Part shown: positions 35,676 to 46,000 of the stretch, one piece after another
Layout: the number at the start of each line of letters is the position of its first letter
Numbering within the stretch: the stretch's first letter is position 1
Assembly (NCBI GenBank): GCA_944323845.1
Contig: CALUUA010000014.1
Location: 1-63,770 of the forward strand
Direction: 5' to 3'
Length of the DNA: 63,770 nucleotides
From: an uncultured Bacteroidales bacterium
GTDB taxonomy: Bacteria; Bacteroidota; Bacteroidia; Bacteroidales; UBA932
The notes under the pieces: generated by a model
The model's database searches: none
What the model saw: the letters and a program-made list of their open reading frames with translations, nothing else
Told to the model about the DNA's origin: nothing
Made by a program: the position numbers and the translations under genes

Positions 35676-38015
35676 ATGAAAAACAGAATGATAAGACTGC
35701 TCGCAGCCTTGACGGCTCTCCTCGGAATCGGGCTCAGCCTCGATTCGTGCCGGGATCCGCAGCTGACAGACGAGACTGAATTCAACCTCTACTATCCGGG
35801 AGTGACGGACATCGCCCCATCCGCAACCATGTCCGTCGATATCCCTGTGGGAGCATACATCGGAGCCAAGCCGACAGACTTCAAGATCACACGCGTCACA
35901 TTCGAAGGCGGAGTGTTCGACAATGCCTCCGGGACATTCACCATCAATTCCGAAGGAACTGTACACATAGAGAACTCCGACCAGCTCGAAATAGGACAGT
36001 ATGCCATCAGCATATCTTGTCAGGCAAACGGAAAGACCTGGGATTTCCCGGACATCATCACCGTGAACATAATGAAGCCGGTTCCGGAGGAAATCAAGAT
36101 AGACCCCGCTGAAATCACCGTCAAGATGAGCGACATTCTGGCCGGGTATTTCGTCTCCGCGAACAACACGGCCACGATATACAGCGACAGCGATGCCATA
36201 TCCATCAAAAACTACTCCATCAGTCAGGTGACACTCGACGGGGAGATTGTCAGCAAACATCCGTTCAAAATAGATGGAGGAACCGGTGTCGTGAGCATGG
36301 ATCTGGATGAAAACACCACCCCGGGCGTATACAAACTTTCGTTCAAGCTGGAAACCGCAGTAGCTGACGAGCATCCGGAAGAAGGCCTCTTCTCCGATGC
36401 ATTGACAGTGAACATCACATCCGCACCGGTCGACATCATCTACCCGCAGGATCCTATACCTGTGGAGCAGAACGGAATAGCGAGGACTTCAGAGACTCCG
36501 AGGGTGACAGGCTCCCAGATAGATCTTTCGTTCCGGATCATAGCCATATCACCTGAATATCCGGAAGCTGGAGAAGGCGCCAGTGCAGACTGGATCAGCG
36601 TCGATGCCGAGACAGGAGCCATAAATGTGGCCCAAGGACACCCGTTCAAGGCAGGAGAACTTTTCCAGATAGACATGGCTGTCACTAACGACAACGGCAC
36701 CACCGAATTCATGCAGGCCTGCCAGCTCGAAGTGGTGGAAAAAGTGGACGAAGTGGCCGGATTCTCGTATGAACCGGTATCTGTCATCCGCGGCGTAGGA
36801 TTTACAACTGAAGCGAAAATGGAAGCAGGAGACTATGTGACATACAGTTTCGTGGAGCTTCCTGCAGAACTTTCGTCACTGGAGATAAATTCCGCTACGG
36901 GAACAGTCAGCCTTGAAAAGGGAAGCCCTCTCACAGAAGGCACATATTCGGTGAATATAAAGGCTGAAAACTACAAAGGCTCGCAGACAGCAGTCCTCTC
37001 CATCGAGATCACTGCGAACCAGTACTACTTCTCGACGGTTTCATGGGGGACGAACCTCGATGATGCACATGCCGATGACCCGGCTTACGCCAATCAGTTC
37101 AGATATCCGATAAATACTACCTCCGGCATCGATGCGATTCCTGTCAAGTCTACAGACATGGCTGCGGGAGCAACGCCTGTGTATTCGATAGAAAAACTCA
37201 CCAACACGGCACCGAATGCGAAAATAGATGCCGCGACCGGTACGATAATCTTCGAAAAGACGGGCAAGGAAAGACGTATAGATGTCTACCTCGTAACTGT
37301 CACCAACGGACAGGGACAGACAGGGGAAACTACGGTCAGAATCCCTGTATTCCTGCACTCTGCGGCAGCTGAAGGCGAACAGACAGTGCAGTACACCCCA
37401 TTGGTAGCCAAAATCAATCCTCGGACAGGAGGTACCACTCACCCGATCGAATTCGTGAATATCTCCGATGAAGAAAAAGTGAACTTCCACATCGACTACA
37501 GAAGACAATTCAGCTACTATAACCTCGGAGGTCCGGCATCGCATGTTTCCAACATGTCCGATCCGACAACCATGTCAAATGATCATCATGCAGATGCAGA
37601 CGGAAACGAATTTTTCCTGGCCAGGCTGTGGTACACATATTGGCACGAATACGCACAGGGCACATCACAGAACTACGGCTCGAAATCGCCTATGTCGTAC
37701 ATGGCAAACAGCGGATCGAATTACGAGACTTCGCAAGGCACCGGCGGGGTGGTGAAGAATCTCTCCATGCCTCTTGGCTATGTGAATCCGGACCGCGGTT
37801 ATGGCGTGACGATAAATCCTCGTAAATTCACATATGACGGGGCGTGGGCAGACGGTCTGTTCATCGGGCAGATAGTATGGGGAATAATCGACCCTGTCGC
37901 TTCGACCGGTGAAGTAAAAGACGAAAAGACGATCGAGAATGAAGTGAATGGCATAGGCGGAGCCGGAAGAATCTTCCCTATCGTCATATGGTTCGACCCT
38001 GATTATGAAAATTAA
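35676..38015 (+). CDS. surface glycan-binding lipoprotein (SGBP)
   Basis: A 779-residue lipoprotein with signal MKNRMIRLLAALTALLGIGLSLDSC. The body is a string of immunoglobulin/cadherin-like beta modules: repeated patterns of the type GTFTINSEGTVHIENSDQLEIGQYAISI, TGVVSMDLDENTTPGVYKLSF, TGAINVAQGHPFKAGELFQIDM and TGTVSLEKGSPLTEGTYSVNI. A C-terminal globular domain starts near HPIEFVNISDEEKVNFHIDY and is likely the glycan-binding end; it resembles DUF4958-type proteins that I associate with heparin loci. It lies between the surface lyase and SusC, the usual SGBP place, with 12 and 5 nt gaps. Confidence 0.82.
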   Translation: MKNRMIRLLAALTALLGIGLSLDSCRDPQLTDETEFNLYYPGVTDIAPSATMSVDIPVGAYIGAKPTDFKITRVTFEGGVFDNASGTFTINSEGTVHIENSDQLEIGQYAISISCQANGKTWDFPDIITVNIMKPVPEEIKIDPAEITVKMSDILAGYFVSANNTATIYSDSDAISIKNYSISQVTLDGEIVSKHPFKIDGGTGVVSMDLDENTTPGVYKLSFKLETAVADEHPEEGLFSDALTVNITSAPVDIIYPQDPIPVEQNGIARTSETPRVTGSQIDLSFRIIAISPEYPEAGEGASADWISVDAETGAINVAQGHPFKAGELFQIDMAVTNDNGTTEFMQACQLEVVEKVDEVAGFSYEPVSVIRGVGFTTEAKMEAGDYVTYSFVELPAELSSLEINSATGTVSLEKGSPLTEGTYSVNIKAENYKGSQTAVLSIEITANQYYFSTVSWGTNLDDAHADDPAYANQFRYPINTTSGIDAIPVKSTDMAAGATPVYSIEKLTNTAPNAKIDAATGTIIFEKTGKERRIDVYLVTVTNGQGQTGETTVRIPVFLHSAAAEGEQTVQYTPLVAKINPRTGGTTHPIEFVNISDEEKVNFHIDYRRQFSYYNLGGPASHVSNMSDPTTMSNDHHADADGNEFFLARLWYTYWHEYAQGTSQNYGSKSPMSYMANSGSNYETSQGTGGVVKNLSMPLGYVNPDRGYGVTINPRKFTYDGAWADGLFIGQIVWGIIDPVASTGEVKDEKTIENEVNGIGGAGRIFPIVIWFDPDYEN

Positions 38016-38020
38016 AGCTA

Positions 38021-41000
38021 ATGACCATGAATATCAGAAAAACTGCAACGATTATACTTTCCCTCCTATGCTCGGGCATCATGCTCCTGGCACAGGACAG
38101 GGTCACAGTGAAAGGTGTCGTGACTGACGAGAACGACAACCCGATGATAGGAGCCGGCGTCTACGAGACCGGCACCACAAACGGTGTAGTCACCGACATA
38201 GACGGAAACTACTCCATCGAGGTAGCCAAAAACGGTTCCCTGACCTACAGCTACATCAGCTATTCGGACCAGACCATAAAAGTGAACAATCAGGCCGTGA
38301 TAAATGTCCAGCTACAGCCTGACAACAATCTGCTGGACGAAGTCGTGGTCATCGGTTACAACACCGTGAAAAAGAGCGACCTGACAGGCGCCGTAGCTTC
38401 TGTGGGCTCCGATGCCATCAAGGACTTCAAGACCGGCTCCGTACTGGAAGCCATCGGAGGACAGATAGCAGGAGTGCAGATCACCCAGTCCGACGGTACG
38501 CCGGGCTCCAGCTTCGACATCAAGATACGAGGCGTAGGTTCGGTGAACGGTGACTCCTCCCCTCTGATTATAGTGGACGGCTTCGAAGTGGACAATCTCG
38601 ACTTCATCTCGAATCAGGACATCCTCTCCATGGATGTGCTGAAGGACGCATCGGCATCCGCCATCTACGGAGCCAGGGCTGCGAACGGTGTCATCCTCGT
38701 CACCACCAAGTCCGGTCGCGAAGGCAAGCCGCAGATCACATACAACGGCTCTGCAAGCTACCGCGAGATTTCCAAGACACTCGACCTGCTCTCACCATAC
38801 GAATTCGTAAGCCTCCAGACAGAGCTCAACGAAGAATATGCAAACAGATACTACAGGGCAGGGACAGATGAAAACGGGGTTCCATACAGATTCCAGAGCA
38901 TAAACGACTATCTGGACGGATACGAGGGCATCGACTGGCAGGATCTGGCTTTCAGGCCGACCTGGTCCCAGAACCATGATGTCAGCGTAAGCGGCGGTAC
39001 GAAGGATACCAAGTACACCGTCTCCTTCTCGCACTTCGACGAGAACGGTATTTTCAAGAACAGCGGCTATCAGAAGACCACCGCCCGCGCCAAAATCAAC
39101 CAGAAGATATTCAAATGGCTGACTCTCGACCTGACTGTCAGCTATGCGAACTCTGACAAGGACGGTATCGGTACATCCGGCAGCTCCGGCAGCCTGAACG
39201 TGCTGGCTTCCCTGCTCCGCGCCAGACCTACGGCCGGTATCAACATGACCGATGAACAGCTCATCAACTCGCCGTTCGACCCGATGGATCTCGAAAATTC
39301 CGGCAGCCCGTCGGCAAACCCTATCAAGCAGGCGGAAAATGTCTACCAGCGCCAGAACAGGGAGCAGTGGATAGCAAACGCCGCCCTCACGTTCCAGCTC
39401 ACGAAAGACCTGAAATTCAAAACAGCGGCCACATACAACAAGACCTACGGGCGCAACGATACCTTCTACGAAGAAGAATCCTCGCAGGCTTACAGAACAG
39501 GCGGGCCTTACGGTACTACCAGATATCTGGAGAATTTCAGATGGACGAACAGCAATACCCTGACCTACACGAAAAAGGTCAAGAAACACAATATCACAGC
39601 AATGCTCGGTCATGAAGTCTCATACTCCGCTTCCGAATACCTCGAAGGTACGGCGCAGGGCTTCATCACGGACGACCTGCTGAACGACAACCTCGGCATG
39701 GGCGCCACCCCGAGCAACGTAACCACTTCGAAGAGCGACAACATGCGTCTGTCCTTCTTCGCACAGGGTATCTACAACTGGAACAACCGCTATCACCTGA
39801 CAGCTACAGTCCGTGCGGATGCATCTACGGTGTTCTCGCAGAAAAACAAATGGGGAGTCTTCCCGTCATTCTCGGCTGCGTGGACTATCTCGAACGAGCC
39901 TTGGATGGAAGGGGCGAAAAGCTGGCTGTCCATGCTGAAAGTGCGTGCAGGATGGGGACAGGTAGGTAACGACCGTATCACGAACTACCTTTCAATGAAC
40001 CTGTACAGCATCAACAAATGGGGAGTGGGCAGCGAAGTGACTGCCGTCCTGAATCCGAAACAGCTCGCCAATTCAGACCTCAAATGGGAGGCCTCTTCCA
40101 CGACGAACGTCGGTATCGATGCCAGCTTCTTCGACAGCAGGCTGAACCTCACCCTCGAAGGCTTCATCAAGGACACCAAGGACCTTCTGATGGCCCAGGA
40201 CCTACCTTATATCACAGGTTTCGAAAGCCAGTGGAGGAATACCGGAAAGATCAGGAACCAGGGTATAGAAATCAACATAAACTCCATAAACTTCCAGAAG
40301 AGGAATTTCTCATGGACCACTGATTTCAACATTTCCTTCATAAAGAACACTTTGGTATCCCTGCCTGAAGACACCCAGACCATGCTCGTGTCCACAGGAT
40401 TCAACTCCCTCTTCACCGGATATGACTACATCGCTAAGGTCGGAGGCTCTCTCGGAGACATGTACGGCTATGAATTCGACGGGATATACCAGTACAGCGA
40501 CTTCAATCAGGACATGAACGGAAATCTGACCCTGAAACCTGGAGTGGCCGACATTTCTCCTCTCGGCGAGAATCCGGTGCCGGGTTTCGTGAAATACAAG
40601 GACAAGAACGGTGACGGAAAGATAACTCCTGAAGACATGACTGTGATAGGAAACGGCTACGCAGACTGGTACGGAGGTATCACGAACTCGTTCAACATTT
40701 ACAATGTGGACTTTAGCTTCATGTTCCAGTTCAGCTACGGCAACGATGTCTACAACGCCACCCGCATGTTCACCACCCAGTCACAGGACGAAAGGTCCAA
40801 CCAGCTGGCTGAAGTGGCCGACAGATGGACTCCGACGCACGCATCGAACAGGGTGCCGAGCGCGGACGGCTACATCAAGTACCAGACCTACTCCCGCTTC
40901 ATCGAGGACGGCTCATTCCTGAGGCTGAAGAATGTGACCATAGGCTACACCTTCCCTGAAAAATGGACCAGGAAATTCTTCGTCAGCAGGCTCCGTCTCT

Positions 41001-41152
41001 ATGCCACAGCACAGAACCTGTTCTGCCTGACCAAGTACAGCGGATACGATCCTGAAGTCAGCATGAGGACAAGTCCTCTGATGCCGAGCTTCGACTGGGG
41101 CGCCTACCCTAAGAGCCGCGTCTATCTGTTAGGCCTTGAACTCCAATTCTAA
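38021..41152 (+). CDS. SusC family TonB-dependent transporter (glycosaminoglycan locus)
   Basis: A 1043-residue importer. A signal peptide (MNIRKTATIILSLLCSGIMLLAQ) precedes a carboxypeptidase-regulatory-like domain (VTVKGVVTDENDNPMIGAGVYETG). Then come LLDEVVVIGYNTVKKSDLTGAV (TonB box and plug start), the plug signature VLKDASASAIYGARAANGVILVTTKSG, and a beta-barrel ending YLLGLELQF. ATG at 38027 is an alternative start. It should carry lyase-released glycosaminoglycan oligosaccharides into the periplasm with the SusD-like lid encoded 9 nt downstream. Confidence 0.96.
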   Translation: MTMNIRKTATIILSLLCSGIMLLAQDRVTVKGVVTDENDNPMIGAGVYETGTTNGVVTDIDGNYSIEVAKNGSLTYSYISYSDQTIKVNNQAVINVQLQPDNNLLDEVVVIGYNTVKKSDLTGAVASVGSDAIKDFKTGSVLEAIGGQIAGVQITQSDGTPGSSFDIKIRGVGSVNGDSSPLIIVDGFEVDNLDFISNQDILSMDVLKDASASAIYGARAANGVILVTTKSGREGKPQITYNGSASYREISKTLDLLSPYEFVSLQTELNEEYANRYYRAGTDENGVPYRFQSINDYLDGYEGIDWQDLAFRPTWSQNHDVSVSGGTKDTKYTVSFSHFDENGIFKNSGYQKTTARAKINQKIFKWLTLDLTVSYANSDKDGIGTSGSSGSLNVLASLLRARPTAGINMTDEQLINSPFDPMDLENSGSPSANPIKQAENVYQRQNREQWIANAALTFQLTKDLKFKTAATYNKTYGRNDTFYEEESSQAYRTGGPYGTTRYLENFRWTNSNTLTYTKKVKKHNITAMLGHEVSYSASEYLEGTAQGFITDDLLNDNLGMGATPSNVTTSKSDNMRLSFFAQGIYNWNNRYHLTATVRADASTVFSQKNKWGVFPSFSAAWTISNEPWMEGAKSWLSMLKVRAGWGQVGNDRITNYLSMNLYSINKWGVGSEVTAVLNPKQLANSDLKWEASSTTNVGIDASFFDSRLNLTLEGFIKDTKDLLMAQDLPYITGFESQWRNTGKIRNQGIEININSINFQKRNFSWTTDFNISFIKNTLVSLPEDTQTMLVSTGFNSLFTGYDYIAKVGGSLGDMYGYEFDGIYQYSDFNQDMNGNLTLKPGVADISPLGENPVPGFVKYKDKNGDGKITPEDMTVIGNGYADWYGGITNSFNIYNVDFSFMFQFSYGNDVYNATRMFTTQSQDERSNQLAEVADRWTPTHASNRVPSADGYIKYQTYSRFIEDGSFLRLKNVTIGYTFPEKWTRKFFVSRLRLYATAQNLFCLTKYSGYDPEVSMRTSPLMPSFDWGAYPKSRVYLLGLELQF

Positions 41153-41161
41153 ACTTTTGCG

Positions 41162-42892
41162 ATGATGAAAAATATAAAATATATGATAATCGCGGCCCTC
41201 TGCGGCCTGCTCGGGGTTTCCTGCTCGCTTGAGGAGAAGTCCTATACCGAAATAGATATGGACGAGTATATCAAGAATGCAGATGAAGCCAACAACGTAC
41301 TGATGGGAATATATGCAGACCTCTGCGATGAAGGCATGTACCGGTACAACCTGTCCATGCTTCTCCAGATGCCTACCGACATGGAGAAATGCGAAGGCAG
41401 CACCACGGACAACTACCGTATAGTACCTGCCAATGCCTACACAAGCGTACAGAGCGACATCGAGGTGACATGGGAAGCCATAAACAAGGCCATCTATGAC
41501 GCAAACAGCTTCATCCGTCTGCTTGCCCTGAATGTCGAAAGCTTCGAAGACGAGTCAGACAAGGCCTTGGCTACAGTCTACATGGGAGAGGCCCGCGCAC
41601 TGCGCGCACTCTGCTACTTCGAATTAGTGCGCTGGTTCGGACATGTCACCCTGAACACGGATCCGATGTATGCCTACAAGGTTTCCCTGTCAGACATGGA
41701 ACAGGATGAACCGGAAAAGGTCTACGAACAGATAGAAAAAGACCTGAAATATGCCATCGACGTCCTGCCTTACGCTACGGATGACAATCTCAGGACATCG
41801 AATGCCTACCGCTTCTCGAAAGGCGCCGCCCTCGGTCTGCTGACGAAGGTCTACGCTACTTGGGCAGGCTATCCTATCCAGGATGAAAGCAAATGGGAAC
41901 TGGCCGCCGCCACGGCCAAGGAACTCATCGAATCCGGAAAACACAGCCTTCTCACAGAGGCTGTCGACGGCAATTCCGGTTTCGAACAGCTCTGGTGGAA
42001 CACCTGTAACGGAGTCTGGGATCCTACAGAAAGCCTGATAGAAATCAGCTTCTACTCCCCTACATCCACGGCTTCGGGGGCCAGAATCGGCCGTATCGGA
42101 AAATGGAACGGCACTCTGGCGCAGGGAATAAAGGGAATCAGGAACAATGCGCAGTTCCGCTGCATCCCTACTTTCCTCGAAGACTGGCCCGACAGGACAG
42201 AGGATCTGCGGGTAAAGCTGTCTGTGGCAGACTACAGATACATGGATCAGACAAAGACCAAATATGACCTGAACAGCAGCGACAGAAACGGCAACATCCC
42301 ATATGACGAAAGTCAGTTCGAGACTGCATTTACAGGGAACGATTCGAACTTGAAAACGCGTTTCACGAGAAACCTGACCCCGTCCAAGTGGGATACCGAA
42401 AAATACGTGAAGGATGCGAACTATCTCGTGGACCAGAACTATTCGAACATAAACTGGTATGTCCTCCGCTATGCGGACGTCCTCCTTCTGTATGCCGAAG
42501 CCCTGAATGAAATAAATCAGGGACCTAACGCCACGGCATACGAAATGGTGAACATGGTGCGCCGCCGCGGATTCAACGTCCCTCTCGGTCAGGACGGCAG
42601 CCCTGCAGACCTGAAAGACGGGATGGGCTACGAGGAGTTCAAGCAGGCGATACGCAACGAACGCGGCTACGAACTCGCTTACGAAGGACATCGCCGTCAG
42701 GACCTCATCCGCTGGGGCATATACTACGAAACCGTGATGCAGACCGCACAGGATATGGAAGACTTCGTAGACGGTGGTTCGTCTGTCTACATAGCTGCCC
42801 AGTACACGCAGAAAGGCAAGCACGAACTGCTGCCTATCCCGTACAGAGACATACAGCTGATGCCGAAATACGTTCAGAATCCTGGCTGGTAA
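41162..42892 (+). CDS. SusD family lipoprotein (glycosaminoglycan locus)
   Basis: A 576-residue SusD-like lid. The signal MMKNIKYMIIAALCGLLGVSC is followed by SLEEKSYTEIDMDEYIKNADEANNVLMGIYADL. The TPR core contains MGEARALRALCYFELVRWFGHV and the C-terminal signature is LLLYAEALNEINQGP...NMVRRRGFNVPLG...AIRNERGYELAYEGHRRQDLIRWG. It would cap the SusC barrel and bind the glycan. A strong stem-loop follows the gene (42919-42966). Confidence 0.95.
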   Translation: MMKNIKYMIIAALCGLLGVSCSLEEKSYTEIDMDEYIKNADEANNVLMGIYADLCDEGMYRYNLSMLLQMPTDMEKCEGSTTDNYRIVPANAYTSVQSDIEVTWEAINKAIYDANSFIRLLALNVESFEDESDKALATVYMGEARALRALCYFELVRWFGHVTLNTDPMYAYKVSLSDMEQDEPEKVYEQIEKDLKYAIDVLPYATDDNLRTSNAYRFSKGAALGLLTKVYATWAGYPIQDESKWELAAATAKELIESGKHSLLTEAVDGNSGFEQLWWNTCNGVWDPTESLIEISFYSPTSTASGARIGRIGKWNGTLAQGIKGIRNNAQFRCIPTFLEDWPDRTEDLRVKLSVADYRYMDQTKTKYDLNSSDRNGNIPYDESQFETAFTGNDSNLKTRFTRNLTPSKWDTEKYVKDANYLVDQNYSNINWYVLRYADVLLLYAEALNEINQGPNATAYEMVNMVRRRGFNVPLGQDGSPADLKDGMGYEEFKQAIRNERGYELAYEGHRRQDLIRWGIYYETVMQTAQDMEDFVDGGSSVYIAAQYTQKGKHELLPIPYRDIQLMPKYVQNPGW

Positions 42893-42918
42893 GCCGTTTT
42901 TGATATTTCATGTAAACT

Positions 42919-42966
42919 GGAGCGGCGGATTTTCCGGACATATGTCATGGAACAGTCCGCCGCTCC
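42919..42966 (+). terminator. intercistronic stem-loop after susD
   Basis: GGAGCGGCGGA (42919-42929) pairs perfectly with TCCGCCGCTCC (42956-42966) around a 26-nt loop that itself holds GACATATGTC. The following TCCTTTTGA is only weakly T-rich. It may cause partial termination or protect the susCD mRNA, lowering expression of the fusion enzyme relative to SusCD. Confidence 0.55.
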
Positions 42967-43005
42967 TCCTTTTGACGATCCGATACACTTCAGAAAGCAT
43001 TTGAA

Positions 43006-46000
43006 ATGGACAGAAAGACTATGATATTGCCGGCTCTGCTCGCAGGGACGGCAGCCATGTCGCCGGCGGCGGCAGACGGAAAGGAAAACACGGAAACCGG
43101 GGGACAGGACCGGCCGAATATCCTGTGGCTCACATTCGAGGATACCAGTTTCTACGAATTCGGATGCTACGGGAACACCGCCGTCAGCACCCCGAATATA
43201 GACAGTCTCGCAGCACACGGCGTATTGTTCACGAATGCATGGTCAAACGCACCGCAAAGCTCCCCTGCCCGCTCGTCGCTGATTACAGGATGCTATGCCA
43301 CGACATACGGCATGGACATCCATCCTGAAGCGGTCGGAACCCCGGAAGGGATACTATTCCCGCAGCTACTGCGGGATGCGGGCTACTGGTGTACGAACAA
43401 CAGGAAGACACACTACAACACTACCGCCGACAACAAGTCATGCTGGGACGAGTGCAGCAAGACGGCCACATACAACAGCCCTGAAAGAAAGGACGGACAG
43501 CCCTTCTTCTCCGTATTCAACACGGTCACATCCCATATGGGCAGGGTGCGCACCTTCCACACCGACGGAAGGCGGGACTATACTCTGGAAGGAATATACC
43601 CGCAGCTTCTGGAGCTTCCCCCTCATGTGCCGGATCTTCCGGAAGTCAGGTCCGACTATGCCGGACATCTGGAAGCCGTGCAGGATGTGGACACCTGGGT
43701 GGGATTCTTCCTCAAGGACCTGAAAGAAAAGGGACTGGACGAGGAGACGATCATCTTCGTATTCAGCGACCACGGCGGCTGCCTGCCCCGGGGAAAGGGG
43801 TATCTGTACGAAACAGGGCTGCACGTGCCTCTGGTCGTGTATTTCCCTGAAAAATGGAAACATCTGGCTCCGGACTGCGGGCACGAATACACAGCTCCGG
43901 CAGGATTCACCGACCTCGCCCCGTCAGTCCTAAGCATAGCGGGAATAAAGCCGCCGAAGAAGATGCAGGGTACGGCTCTGATGGGCAGGTATGCAGGAGA
44001 GACGCCGCAATACCATTATGCCTTCGCCGCCAACCACCTTCACCATTTCACCCCTGTGCGTGCCGTCTCCGACGGGCAATTCAAATATATCCGAAGCTAT
44101 ATGCCGTACCGGCAATTCGCCCTAAGGAATTACTACCAATGGGGAATGCCGGCGAACAAGGCCTGGGACAGGCTCGTGCTGGGAGGACACAACACGAACC
44201 CTGACTGGGACCAGCCGTTCGGCACACATCCGGCTGAAATGCTCTTCGATCTGGATTCGGACCCGTTCGAACTTCACGACCTTTCAGGGGATCCGCGTTA
44301 CGGCGAGATTCTCGAAAAGTTCCGCGAGCTGGAGTCAGAGCATATAAGGACGACTGTCGATCTGGGATTTTTCCTGCCGACAAGCAGGAAAGAATGCGTC
44401 CTGTACGACATGGTCAGGAAGACGGACTATCCTATAGAAGAGCTTTGGGCTCTCGCGGAAAAAGCCGGGACAGCCGACGCCAATGACATCCCGTACCTGA
44501 TAGAGGCTGCCGGCAGCCCTATGGATGAATTCAGGTTCTGGGGCACGTCGGGATTGGCCGGACTGGCCACCAAAGGAGAACTGGAAGAATGTCCGGAGAT
44601 ATTGGATACTCTGGTAGGAGACAGCAATCCATACATTGCCTGCGAAGCGGCATATACGCTGGTATGGTGCGGGAAGCCGGAAAAGGGACTGGAGAGGCTG
44701 CTGAATCCGGCCGTGGAAAAGGAAAGGAAAATAGGGTATTCGGCATTGGAATGCCTGTCTCTGCATAAGGAACTGAGGCCTGTGCTGATAAAGTATTGCC
44801 TCGAAGACCTGATGGAAAAGGCGGAGACCCTGCCTCGGAAGGCGAACGAGGATGCGGGGCTGATGGCCCGGGGTATTTTGGTGAATCTGGGAGTGCTGGA
44901 CATAGACCTGCTGCACGGGGAGGAAGCCTATATGCAGGGATTGAAGCTGAATCACGGACGGCGGAAAATGGAACCCCGCCCTGATTCTGCCGCGCCGGAA
45001 CGGATAATGTCTTTCGAGAGGAATACCGTGCCGCAGAACTTCTCCATCGACAACGGGAAGCTGTCCATATCGGCACGGAAATCCAAGCTCGGAAGCAAAT
45101 CCCTGAAAATAAGCTGGAAATCCGGGGCAACGGTCACTATCGGCAGCCCTGCGGGAATAAAGAAAGCGTCATCTTCGGTAAACGGAGGACTGAGCACATG
45201 GATATACAACGAATATCCCGTGAAGGATTCTCTCGTGTTCTCTTTCCTGAATGCCGGGGGCAAAACCTTGTGCAGCCTGCCTTTCTGCATGGATTTCAAG
45301 GGATGGAGATGCATCTGGGCCAAATTCAAGGCAGATATGGGCAAGGTCGACAGGGAGGAGATACGCAGCGTAAGACTGACTTTCCCTGAAAGCGCGGAAA
45401 AGGGTACTGTTTACCTCGACATCCTCGAATTTCCGGAGACAGTTTCATGGCAGAACATGAGCGATGCGCAATACAGGGTAAACAGGACGGATTTCAGCCT
45501 CATTCCGGATTTCATGGGCTACAGGAATGCAGACAGGACAGTAGCAAGCCCGATAAAGGCCGGGGCTGAAGAAATATCGGCCATATCGGAACGGATGGAG
45601 AGATGGTATCTCGGAAGCGGGGACAGGCCGTCAGGGGAACTGACTGCCATAAGGGCTGAAAACGAAAGAAAATTCATCGCCGGAGGCGTGAAAAGGGCCG
45701 GAAGATATGACATAGGCTCCGATCCGCTTTTCCCTTGGGGCGCTCCTAATGCCATAGAGGGCGAAAAATGTGTCAAATTCCGGGAACTGAACGAGTTCGT
45801 CCTTCTCCCTCTGGCTCTGGACTGGAGGAAAAACGGGAACAGGGAAAGTCTGGAGAAAGCATCGGACATCTATGACTGGTTCTACGACCAGGGCTGGGCC
45901 GACGGCAGCGGAATGGGAACCCTGACATTCGAGAAACTCCGAAGCTGCGGATATTTCCATTCCTTTTTCCTGCTGAAAGACAAGCTGTCTCCGGAAGTGA

